Positions 1 through 5,688 of a stretch of DNA of 5,688 bases are shown in pieces. Under the pieces are notes generated by a model. That model saw only the letters and a program-made list of their open reading frames with translations. It searched no databases and was not told the DNA's origin. The stretch lies in assembly GCA_029260675.1 (NCBI GenBank), contig JAJDCV010000337.1, positions 1 to 5,688 of the forward strand. Reading direction: 5' to 3'. The translations under genes and the position numbers were made by a program. The DNA is from Phycisphaeraceae bacterium (GTDB taxonomy: Bacteria; Planctomycetota; Phycisphaerae; Phycisphaerales; Phycisphaeraceae). Each line of letters begins with the position of its first letter. Positions within the stretch are counted from its first letter, which is position 1.

Positions 1-1
1 G

Positions 2-2284
2 GCGGTGCATCTGACGCGGACGGGCGGCGCCAAGGGGAAGGTCCAGATGGTGGACCACGAGGTGCTGCCTTTTAAGAAGATCCTCACGACGCCTGACCTT
101 GACATCGGCGAGGCGATTCAGGTGAACCTGGACCAGCTGATGGCCCGTCACAACATGGCCAAGAGCACGGTGTCGATCTCCGTGCCGGGTCACATGGCGT
201 TTGCCCGTTTCGCGAAGCTGCCACCGGTCCCGCCTAAGGAAGTCCCAAAGGTGGTGCGTTACGAGGCGGTGCAGCAGATCCCGTTCCCGATCGAGCAGGT
301 GGAGTGGGATTACCAGGTGTTCCAGCAGGAGGACACCCCGGACGTGGAGGTGGGCATCTTCGCGATCACCAAAGAAAAGGTGATGAACTACCTGACGAAC
401 TACAACGCGGTGAACCTGCGTGTGGATGGGTTGACACTGTCGCCCTTGGCGGTGTTCAACGCGTTTGTTTATGACACGGCCGAGGATCCGCCGGACGAGG
501 GCGTGATCTATATGGATATCGGGACGACCGCGACGGACGTGATCATCGTCGAGGAGGGCGGGATCTGGCTTCGGACCCTGCCGATCGGCGGCAACACGTT
601 CACCGATGCTTTGGTCAAGGCCTTCAAGCTCAGCTACAACAAGGCTGAGAAGCTCAAGCGAGAGGCGGCGACGAGTAAATACGCCCGGCAGATCTTCCAG
701 GCGATGCGGCCGGTGTTCGCCGACCTGGTGCAGGAGCTTCAGCGGTCGCTGGGCTACTACCAGAGCCTCAACCGCGACGCGAACCTGACGAAGATGGTTT
801 GCGTGGGTTCGACGTTCAAGCTCCCTGGTTTGCAGAAGTTCCTCAAGCAGCAGCTTTCGATGGGTGTGGAGCGTCCCGACGGGTTTGAGCGTATCGGCGT
901 GGATGACAAGCAGGCGTCGGAGTTCGCGGACCAGGCGTTGAACATGGCGACGGCGTACGGGCTGGCGCTGCAGGGCCTGGGGCTGGACACGGTGTCGGCG
1001 AATATCCTGCCCAGCCACATCATCAAGCAACGGATGTGGAAGGCGAAGCAGCCTTGGATCGGGGCGGCGGCGGCGTGTTTCGTGGTGATGGCGGGCGTCG
1101 CGGTGGGGACGGCGATGAAGACGTCCAGCGACTACAACACCGCGGTGAAAGATGCCCAGGCGGTGTACCGGCCCGTGTATCAGAAGGCGGACGCCCTGAA
1201 GCAGCAGTTCGAGGCGATCGACACCTCCTCGGATCCCCGGCAGCGGATCGAGAACCTGCGCGGGGTGTTCCGCGGCCGCGACGTCTGGCCTCAGCTGTTG
1301 GAAGACGTCACCCGTGCGTGCCAGGCGCTTGACCCGCAGGGCGAACAGCCGGACGTGGTGGGCAACGATTACAAGAAGATCGCGAAGATCCCCCGCGCTG
1401 ACCGCAAACGGATTTATATCCAGTCGGTCACGTCGATCTATAAGGCTGGCGGCGAGACGGCTTCGGAAGACGGTGACGCGGGCCTGTTGGACGATCAGAG
1501 CGGGTATGACTTATACGGCGGCTATGGCGGCGAAATGGGCGGCGAGATGGGGGGGCAATCAGGGTACGACGAATACGGGGGCCAAGGTGGGTACGGCGGC
1601 TACGGCGGGGGCGGCTACGGCATGGATAGCGGTGCCAGCACACTCGGGGAAACCCACGCGATAGAGGATTTCTTCGGCGAGGGCAAAGAGTCGCCGCATT
1701 TTGTGGTGACGGTCCGGGGCACGACCTCGAACAAGGAAGGCTCGAAGTTCCTGGAAGAGAACTTTGTGGGTTGGCTGAAGGCGCACCAGGACGATCCGGA
1801 CCGGCCCTACAAGTTCGTGATTGATGCGAATGTGGTGGCGAAGTTCGGCTCGGTGGTCGTGGCACCCGCGGACGGCACCGCAGGCGTCGCCGGGGGTCTT
1901 GCCGGTGGCGGGTACAACGCCCAGGACTATACCGCTTCACCGCGGGGCTACGGCGGGCAGCAGGATGCCTACGGCGGTCAATCGGGCAGCTACGGTGGGA
2001 AAACCGGTAGTTATGGCGGTGGCGCCGGGGCGACGGACCTGGCGGCCCTGCTCCCCATGCGGCCGTTGGCCGAGGAAGACCGGACGGGGGATTTCCAGTT
2101 CGAGATCCAGTGGAAGGTCGAGTTGCGGAACCCCAAGGGGACGGCAGCCGCGGACGAATCTCAAGAGGATGACGCAGAGCAGACGCCGGAGTCCCCGGCC
2201 GATGAACCCGTGCCCGTCGAGCCCGAACCGGGGCAGACGGCTGTCCTGCCGCAAACTAACGAAGATGAAGGGGGCGCGTCATGA
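2..2284 (+). CDS. pilM: PilM-PilN fusion, type IV pilus inner-membrane platform protein (5' partial)
   Basis: This is a PilM-like actin-fold ATPase joined to a PilN-like membrane and periplasmic part. Residues are numbered from the GTG at base 5, which is probably not the real start: the reading frame is open to the window edge, and the first residues (AVHLTR) resemble the strand just after the usual PilM N-terminal IDIG phosphate motif, so roughly 10-20 residues lie upstream. Residues 55-107 match the PilM 1C-type subdomain (SISVPGH, KLPPV, EAVQQIPFPIEQVEWDYQV). Residues 169-182 (YMDIGTTATDVIIV) form the phosphate-2 loop, followed by GGNTFTDAL at 195-203. CVGSTFKLPGL at 266-276 is the adenosine-side motif. 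NILP at 333-336 recalls the PilN NLLP tail motif. A membrane segment spans about 351-370. Beyond it lie a likely helical region (about 375-440), then strands RIYIQSVTSIY (469-479), HFVVTVRG, FVIDANVV and FQFEIQWKVEL, in the order seen in PilN. Two Gly/Tyr-rich inserts interrupt this part, and the tail is acidic and proline-rich. The stop overlaps the next start by four bases, implying coupled translation. The PilM part is secure; the PilN part rests on pattern. Confidence 0.88.
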   Translation, partial: AVHLTRTGGAKGKVQMVDHEVLPFKKILTTPDLDIGEAIQVNLDQLMARHNMAKSTVSISVPGHMAFARFAKLPPVPPKEVPKVVRYEAVQQIPFPIEQVEWDYQVFQQEDTPDVEVGIFAITKEKVMNYLTNYNAVNLRVDGLTLSPLAVFNAFVYDTAEDPPDEGVIYMDIGTTATDVIIVEEGGIWLRTLPIGGNTFTDALVKAFKLSYNKAEKLKREAATSKYARQIFQAMRPVFADLVQELQRSLGYYQSLNRDANLTKMVCVGSTFKLPGLQKFLKQQLSMGVERPDGFERIGVDDKQASEFADQALNMATAYGLALQGLGLDTVSANILPSHIIKQRMWKAKQPWIGAAAACFVVMAGVAVGTAMKTSSDYNTAVKDAQAVYRPVYQKADALKQQFEAIDTSSDPRQRIENLRGVFRGRDVWPQLLEDVTRACQALDPQGEQPDVVGNDYKKIAKIPRADRKRIYIQSVTSIYKAGGETASEDGDAGLLDDQSGYDLYGGYGGEMGGEMGGQSGYDEYGGQGGYGGYGGGGYGMDSGASTLGETHAIEDFFGEGKESPHFVVTVRGTTSNKEGSKFLEENFVGWLKAHQDDPDRPYKFVIDANVVAKFGSVVVAPADGTAGVAGGLAGGGYNAQDYTASPRGYGGQQDAYGGQSGSYGGKTGSYGGGAGATDLAALLPMRPLAEEDRTGDFQFEIQWKVELRNPKGTAAADESQEDDAEQTPESPADEPVPVEPEPGQTAVLPQTNEDEGGAS
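1499..1633 (+). repeat. Gly/Tyr-rich low-complexity insert 1 in the PilM-PilN fusion
   Basis: This stretch encodes residues 499-543 of the fusion. Of 45 residues, 22 are Gly and 8 are Tyr, with Asp/Glu as the only charges and no Lys or Arg. YGGYGG-type units recur at irregular spacing, along with a doubled GGEM. It falls between the first and second predicted strands of the PilN-like domain, on the periplasmic side of the membrane segment. It is probably a flexible or self-associating loop; its function is unknown. Confidence 0.9.
1904..2032 (+). repeat. Gly/Tyr-rich insert 2 with four YGG heptad units
   Basis: Residues 634-676 of the fusion are again Gly/Tyr-rich. From base 1949 to 2032 there are four 21-base units encoding YGGQQDA, YGGQSGS, YGGKTGS and YGGGAGA, placing Tyr at residues 649, 656, 663 and 670, exactly every seven residues. 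It lies before the last predicted strand of the PilN-like domain. The units differ at the DNA level, so this is not a fresh duplication. Confidence 0.88.
2268..2274 (+). promoter_or_regulatory. Ribosome binding site for the PilO-like gene
   Basis: AAGGGGG sits six bases before the ATG at 2281, inside the last codons of the upstream gene. With the ATGA stop/start overlap it supports the chosen start and suggests translational coupling of the two membrane partners. Confidence 0.6.
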
Positions 2285-3723
2285 AAAGCGTTCTGTCTTG
2301 GATCAAGTCCAACCTGATGATCGTGTTGAGCGGCGTGCTGATCCTGGCGTCTGTTGGCGTGATCGTCTGGGCGGTTTCGCTGGGCGGCGCGTCGGCGGAG
2401 AAGGCGTCCGCCGAGGTCAAGAAGATGACCCGGGAACTCGACAGCTTCTCGAATGTTGATGTGCCGTTCCCACCGGCGGACGTGGATGCGCCGCCCGAGG
2501 ATATCAGCGGGGTGACGATCAACGAGGCGACGCTCAAGCACCTCGGCGAGGTGTACGGGAAGATGAACAGCGAGTACGAGCAGACGTACGTCCCGTTTGT
2601 CCAGATCAACCAGGATGGCCACCGCCTGCTGGTGCCCGGCGTGCTTCCGACGACCGAGGCGAGCCACCTGCGTCACGAGGCGCGGACGGCGTACCGTGAA
2701 GCGTTTGAGCAGATGTTTGAGCCCTACGACGAGAGCCGCCCGGACGAGCCGCGTCTGAACGCCGCGGGGCCGTTAAGCCCGGACGAGTTGCAGTTCGAGT
2801 TGCAGCGAGTGGAGGAGGGGTACCGCCCCAGCACATACAACAGCGCCGGCGCGGGCGGGTTAAGCGAATCTGACCGCAAGGCGATCGAGGGCCAGAAGGC
2901 CGAGCGTGCCGAGGAGATGCTTGTCGAGCGAGCCCGGCAGATCCACCTGTATGCCGATCCCCACATCCAGAGCCCCGGTTTCCCCTTCCAGGTCGGCGGG
3001 TGGAGCCTGGCGGCGGGCCTGCCCTCGCTGAACCAGATCTGGGAAGGTCATATGGAATTGTGGATCCAGCAGGACATCGCCCGGGCGATCGGGATTGCCA
3101 ATGATGTGGATCAGCCCGACAGCAGCGTGATCGAAGCGCCGGTAAAGCGGCTGATCTCGATCGATGTGATCCCCGGGTTTGTCGGGATCGACACGACCGG
3201 TGGGATGGGTGTCGCCGGAACGATCAAGAGCGGCGGCACCGGCGGCAGCGATTACGGCGGCGCTGGTGGTTATGGTGGTATGCAGAGCGCCGGCGGGTAT
3301 GGCGGTGCAACGTCCGCCGAGGCGGCCTCTGCCGTGGCGAGTTCGGGCAGCCCCGATTCCCCGCTATCCGTGGACTACAACGCCGGCCCCAGCGGCCGGA
3401 CCTCCAACGTGATCTACGACGTCCGTCACGCCCGGATGGTCGCTGTCGTTGATTACCAGCAGCTGCCCAAGCTGTTCGACGCGATCAGTGAAGTCAACTT
3501 CATGACCGTGCTGGACTGCCAGATAAAGGACGTCGACGAATACAGGGCACTGCTGGAGGGTTATGTCTACGGCCAGGGCGACGCGGTCCAGGTCGACCTA
3601 CTGATCGAGACGATCTGGCTGCGCGAGTGGACCAGCCAACTCATGCCCGAGAAGATCAAGACTAAGCTTGGCATCGCGGATGCCCAGCCCGATGTCGGCG
3701 CAGAGGAAGAAGACGTTTATTGA
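2281..3723 (+). CDS. PilO-like single-pass membrane protein of the pilus platform
   Basis: This 480-residue protein probably partners the PilN-like part of the upstream product. It has a short basic cytoplasmic N-terminus (MKSVLSWIKS), one strongly hydrophobic membrane segment at about 12-34, and a short charged helical stretch at 37-56, as in PilO-type proteins. Residues 60-250 are a mostly helical region I cannot assign (FVQINQDGHRLLVPGVLP near 106-123; a charged helix at 196-222). A helix at 257-275 leads into a strand, PVKRLISIDVIPG (287-299). After a Gly/Tyr insert (317-342) and an Ala/Ser/Pro linker come RMVAVVDYQQLPKLFDAIS (385-403), TVLDCQIKDVD and VQVDLLIETIWL. That is a strand, helix, strand, strand order like the ferredoxin-like fold of PilO/PilN. 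The family is known to dimerise with PilN in the periplasm. The protein is more than twice the usual PilO length of about 200 residues. The start is set by the ATGA overlap and the preceding AAGGGGG. Gene position and fold pattern support the call, but overall sequence similarity to PilO is low, so I give no symbol. Confidence 0.7.
   Translation: MKSVLSWIKSNLMIVLSGVLILASVGVIVWAVSLGGASAEKASAEVKKMTRELDSFSNVDVPFPPADVDAPPEDISGVTINEATLKHLGEVYGKMNSEYEQTYVPFVQINQDGHRLLVPGVLPTTEASHLRHEARTAYREAFEQMFEPYDESRPDEPRLNAAGPLSPDELQFELQRVEEGYRPSTYNSAGAGGLSESDRKAIEGQKAERAEEMLVERARQIHLYADPHIQSPGFPFQVGGWSLAAGLPSLNQIWEGHMELWIQQDIARAIGIANDVDQPDSSVIEAPVKRLISIDVIPGFVGIDTTGGMGVAGTIKSGGTGGSDYGGAGGYGGMQSAGGYGGATSAEAASAVASSGSPDSPLSVDYNAGPSGRTSNVIYDVRHARMVAVVDYQQLPKLFDAISEVNFMTVLDCQIKDVDEYRALLEGYVYGQGDAVQVDLLIETIWLREWTSQLMPEKIKTKLGIADAQPDVGAEEEDVY
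3229..3306 (+). repeat. Gly/Tyr-rich insert in the PilO-like protein
   Basis: Residues 317-342 form a 26-residue stretch containing DYGGAGGYGG and GGYGG, followed by an Ala/Ser/Pro-rich linker to about residue 370. It separates the predicted first strand (287-299) from the next strand (about 385) of the PilO-like domain and is of the same composition as the inserts in the neighbouring genes. Confidence 0.85.
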
Positions 3724-3809
3724 TGTATTTGCATACCCGCGAGGCGCTGGTGTGGCGTGGCGGGAGGATGATACGGCGGTGATAGGCCGCGACCGAAAGG
3801 GATGACACC
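3724..3809 (+). other. 86-base intergenic gap, no clear element
   Basis: This gap between the PilO-like gene and the third gene contains stops in all three forward frames, so it is not coding. I see no hairpin followed by a T run and no convincing paired -35/-10 boxes. Its only recognisable content is the ribosome binding site near its 3' end. The downstream gene is most simply read as part of the same transcript. Confidence 0.5.
3795..3801 (+). promoter_or_regulatory. Ribosome binding site for the third gene
   Basis: GAAAGGG lies eight bases before the ATG at 3810. The frame has a TAG at 3783 and no other start codon between it and 3810, so this start is well determined. A nearby ATG at 3802 is in another frame and stops after three codons. 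Confidence 0.6.
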
Positions 3810-5688
3810 ATGAACCCTAAAGACACCGGATTTTTCCTGAACAACGTCGAGAAGCTCGGCCTCGCGGCCTCCGTGCTGCTGTTGCTGGCTCTGGCGTACT
3901 GGTTCCTGATGGGCAACCCGTTCGCGTTCGAGGTCAGCGGCCGGGAGGTCGGGCCCGGCGAGATCAAGACCACGGTCGCGAACAAGGCCAACCGATTAGA
4001 TGGGCTACTGAAAGCGGATGAAAGCTCGCTGCCGGACCGCCCGATCCCGTCTTACTCCCAGGCGATCAAGCAGAAGATGACCGAGAAGCCGACGACGCTG
4101 GTGACGTTGGCCCCGCTGGCGCAGGCCGGGCTGGGCAAGGAGTTGGACATCGGCGATGATGGTGTGGGCCCTCCGCATTACAACCTGCCGCACCCCCCGA
4201 TCGCAGAGAGGATTTTGACCCGCAAGGGCCACGCGGTACTCAGTGACAACATCCCAACCCGTCAGATGGAAGGGCTGATCAAGCTGGTCGGTAACGAGCA
4301 GCCCAGAGACTTTGCCTACGTCAGCGTGGCCGCCACGTTTGATATGGACGAGTGGGTCGAGCGTCTGCAATCCGGCAACAAGGAGGACCGTGTCCCGCCG
4401 CGTTGGTGGAACAGCATGCTCGGGCTCGCCGGGGTCATGCTCCAGCGTCAGGAGCTGGATGAGGCGACCGGGCAGTGGGGCAACGAGGTGTTCGTCGAGC
4501 CCATCCCCGCGCAGTTGGCGTTCAAGCCTTCCGTGGCGTTCAAAGCAACCAGCAAGCAGTCTAAGGAAGCGATCCAGGTCGTGCGCGCCAGCCAGGAGCG
4601 GATCGCGCGATCCGACTTCCCGCAGACCCAGGGCAAGATCCTTTGGAGCCCGCCGAACGAAGACGCCCAGGAGCTGGACGCCGACGGCCAACGCAAACTC
4701 GCCAAGCTCAATAGCCAGATCATCAAGTTCAAGGAACGGATCCAGCAGCTCCAGGAGCAGGCGATCAAGGCACGCGAGGCGGCCCAGGGCAGGGAAAGGC
4801 AGGCCACTCCGGACCGATCACGAAGGCCGACCGGACGCACCCGACCCCAGTCCCCGGATGCGGGGGGTTACGGCGGCGAGAGCGGCGGGGGTCGGGCGAC
4901 CCGAAGGACCTCCGGGCGTGACAACACACGGCGCGATGACGCGCCGGCAACCCCCGAAGAACAGATCCAAAGACTTCAGCAACAGTTGATCGAAACCAAG
5001 CTCGATCGTGACGAATTACTCGGTATCGAATCCGACGTCCTGAGTCAGCAGGGTTATCAGGGCGGCTATGGTGGGGGTGATCTCGGGGGTTACGGCCAAG
5101 AAGGTTCTTATAGTGACAAGGGCGGCTACGGCCAGCCTGGTGGTTATGGGCTAGATGGCGGTTACGGCCAACCCGGCGGTTACGGTCAGCCCGGCGGCTA
5201 CGGCCAACCCGGCGGGTACGGTCAGCAGGGCGGGTTCGACCCTTACTCCGGCGGCCAAAGCCAGACCCAGGAGCCCGAGTCCCGCAAGATCCAGGTCTGG
5301 GCCCACGACCTGTCCATCGAGCCCGGCAAGATCTACCGCTACCGCGTGGTCGTGTCGGTGCTCAACCCGCTATACCGGCAGAAGCGTGTGGAGCCGGTGC
5401 AGCGTGAGGAGAATTATGACAAGATCGCTTTGGGCCCGGACGATCAGGAGCTTGCAGCCTCGCCCTGGTCAAAGCCGGTCCACGTCGACGATGAGCACTA
5501 CTTCTTTATGGTCAAGGGCTCGGCCCAGTCCCAGACGGCCCGTGTCGAGGTCTGGCAGGTCTACGACGGCCGATGGGTGAAAGAGGAGTTCGAAGTCCGT
5601 CCGGGCGATCCGATCGGGCAGATCATCGATAAACTCCTGCCCACCGGCAATCAGCTTGAATTGGATATGAATGTCGGGCTGGTCGTCG
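3810..5688 (+). CDS. Large single-pass membrane protein of the pilus cluster, coiled coils and GGYGQP repeats (3' partial)
   Basis: An uninterrupted frame of 626 codons runs to the window end with no stop. I do not recognise a named family. Residues 1-15 are probably cytoplasmic and 16-35 are a membrane segment (LGLAASVLLLLALAYWFLMG); the rest is predicted periplasmic. Residues 166-235 look beta-rich (DFAYVSVAATFD, LQRQELDEATGQWG, VFVEPIP), perhaps fibronectin III-like. A charged coiled coil at about 292-330 is followed by a basic Arg/Pro/Thr linker with a small GGYGG patch (about 328-380), a second coiled coil (381-412), a 70-residue Gly/Tyr segment (413-482), and a C-terminal beta domain from about 493. 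That domain begins KIQVWAHDLSIEPGKIYRYR and continues with SPWSKPVHV near 555, again reminiscent of a fibronectin III edge strand, then VEVWQVYDGRW. It follows the PilO-like gene, where classical clusters often place pilP, but it is at least three times the PilP length and lacks the PilP lipobox. A role linking the platform to the secretin or peptidoglycan is inference from context. Confidence 0.75.
   Translation, partial: MNPKDTGFFLNNVEKLGLAASVLLLLALAYWFLMGNPFAFEVSGREVGPGEIKTTVANKANRLDGLLKADESSLPDRPIPSYSQAIKQKMTEKPTTLVTLAPLAQAGLGKELDIGDDGVGPPHYNLPHPPIAERILTRKGHAVLSDNIPTRQMEGLIKLVGNEQPRDFAYVSVAATFDMDEWVERLQSGNKEDRVPPRWWNSMLGLAGVMLQRQELDEATGQWGNEVFVEPIPAQLAFKPSVAFKATSKQSKEAIQVVRASQERIARSDFPQTQGKILWSPPNEDAQELDADGQRKLAKLNSQIIKFKERIQQLQEQAIKAREAAQGRERQATPDRSRRPTGRTRPQSPDAGGYGGESGGGRATRRTSGRDNTRRDDAPATPEEQIQRLQQQLIETKLDRDELLGIESDVLSQQGYQGGYGGGDLGGYGQEGSYSDKGGYGQPGGYGLDGGYGQPGGYGQPGGYGQPGGYGQQGGFDPYSGGQSQTQEPESRKIQVWAHDLSIEPGKIYRYRVVVSVLNPLYRQKRVEPVQREENYDKIALGPDDQELAASPWSKPVHVDDEHYFFMVKGSAQSQTARVEVWQVYDGRWVKEEFEVRPGDPIGQIIDKLLPTGNQLELDMNVGLVV
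5046..5255 (+). repeat. 70-residue Gly/Tyr/Gln-rich segment in the third gene
   Basis: Residues 413-482 contain 11 Tyr, abundant Gly and repeated Gln, with few charges. The segment separates the second coiled coil from the C-terminal beta domain. Composition matches the inserts in the two upstream genes but is richer in Gln and Pro, resembling Gly/Tyr/Gln-type prion-like sequence. Confidence 0.9.
5121..5228 (+). repeat. Six tandem 18-base units encoding GGYGQP-type hexapeptides
   Basis: Six head-to-tail units at 5121, 5139, 5157, 5175, 5193 and 5211 encode GGYGQP, GGYGLD, GGYGQP, GGYGQP, GGYGQP and GGYGQQ; a decayed seventh begins GGFDP at 5229. Tyr falls at residues 440, 446, 452, 458, 464 and 470. 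The four perfect GGYGQP copies differ only at third codon positions (GGC/GGT, CAG/CAA, CCT/CCC), so the peptide appears more conserved than the DNA. Confidence 0.93.

Noticed and set aside
1428..1940. Antisense frame opposite the Gly/Tyr segments
   Set aside because: It is an Arg/Pro/Ser-rich translation complementary to Gly/Tyr codons, with no independent coding signal.
1821..2459. 212-codon + frame spanning the gene 1/gene 2 junction
   Set aside because: Its product is Arg/Pro/Ser-rich with no domain, and it crosses an ATGA junction that makes good sense in the annotated frames.
3729..3760. TTGCAT as a possible -35 box
   Set aside because: No plausible -10 box lies at the right distance, and the gap fits a continuing operon.
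3773..3791. Small inverted repeat GCGG/CCGC before the third gene
   Set aside because: It is only a four-base stem with a seven-base loop and no T run, too weak for a terminator or operator in GC-rich DNA.
4005..4691. Long antisense open frame of 228 codons
   Set aside because: It lies wholly inside the third gene on the other strand, has no recognisable domain, and long antisense frames are expected where GC-rich codons favour few stops.
4790..4940. Possible pair of compensating frameshifts in the third gene
   Set aside because: The segment has unusual Arg codons (AGG, CGA) and a basic composition, but it contains a GGYGG patch in the main frame and joins two coiled coils smoothly, so a disordered linker is the simpler reading.
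4312..4989. 225-codon frame in another + frame inside the third gene
   Set aside because: Its product is Arg/Ser/Pro-rich low-complexity sequence typical of a shifted GC-rich gene, while the frame starting at 3810 gives coherent membrane, coiled-coil and beta segments throughout.
5046..5255. A CRISPR array or DNA-level satellite
   Set aside because: The units are in-frame 18-base codon repeats with no spacers and mostly synonymous differences, so this is a coding repeat.

Overview
The window is a compact, GC-rich, single-direction gene cluster on the + strand. It appears to encode the inner-membrane assembly platform of a type IV pilus (T4P) or a related type II secretion-like machine. Only three genes are present. 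The first lacks its extreme 5' end and the third runs off the 3' edge. The high GC content, the PilM-PilO-like gene order, the large proteins with diverged platform domains and the low-complexity inserts suggest a Planctomycetota bacterium, perhaps class Phycisphaerae, or another PVC-superphylum member. This assignment comes from protein style, not from a marker gene.

Layout: (1) Bases 2-2284 encode a PilM-like actin-fold ATPase joined through a NILP motif and one membrane segment to a PilN-like periplasmic part, so it reads as a PilM-PilN fusion. (2) Bases 2281-3723 overlap it by four bases (ATGA) and encode a single-pass membrane protein whose C-terminal half has a PilO-like strand/helix/strand pattern. 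(3) After an 86-base gap with no gene, bases 3810-5688 (open at the 3' end) encode a third single-pass membrane protein. It has two coiled coils, a basic linker, a tandem hexapeptide repeat and a C-terminal beta-rich domain. It follows the PilO-like gene, where pilP often sits in classical clusters, but it is far larger than PilP and I cannot name its family.

How they may work together: in classical T4P, cytoplasmic PilM binds the N-terminal tail of PilN, and PilN pairs with PilO in the periplasm to link the motor and platform to PilP and the PilQ secretin. Here PilM and PilN would be covalently joined and co-translated with the PilO-like partner, and gene 3 would supply a further periplasmic element.

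The striking feature is that all three proteins carry Gly/Tyr-rich low-complexity segments (GGYGG, YGGQ, GGYGQP types) in parts predicted to be periplasmic. In genes 1 and 2 they interrupt PilN/PilO-like folds at what looks like the same strand-strand loop. Two of the segments have regular Tyr spacing, 7 residues in gene 1 and 6 in gene 3. I found no RNA genes, mobile elements, CRISPR arrays, convincing promoters or terminators.
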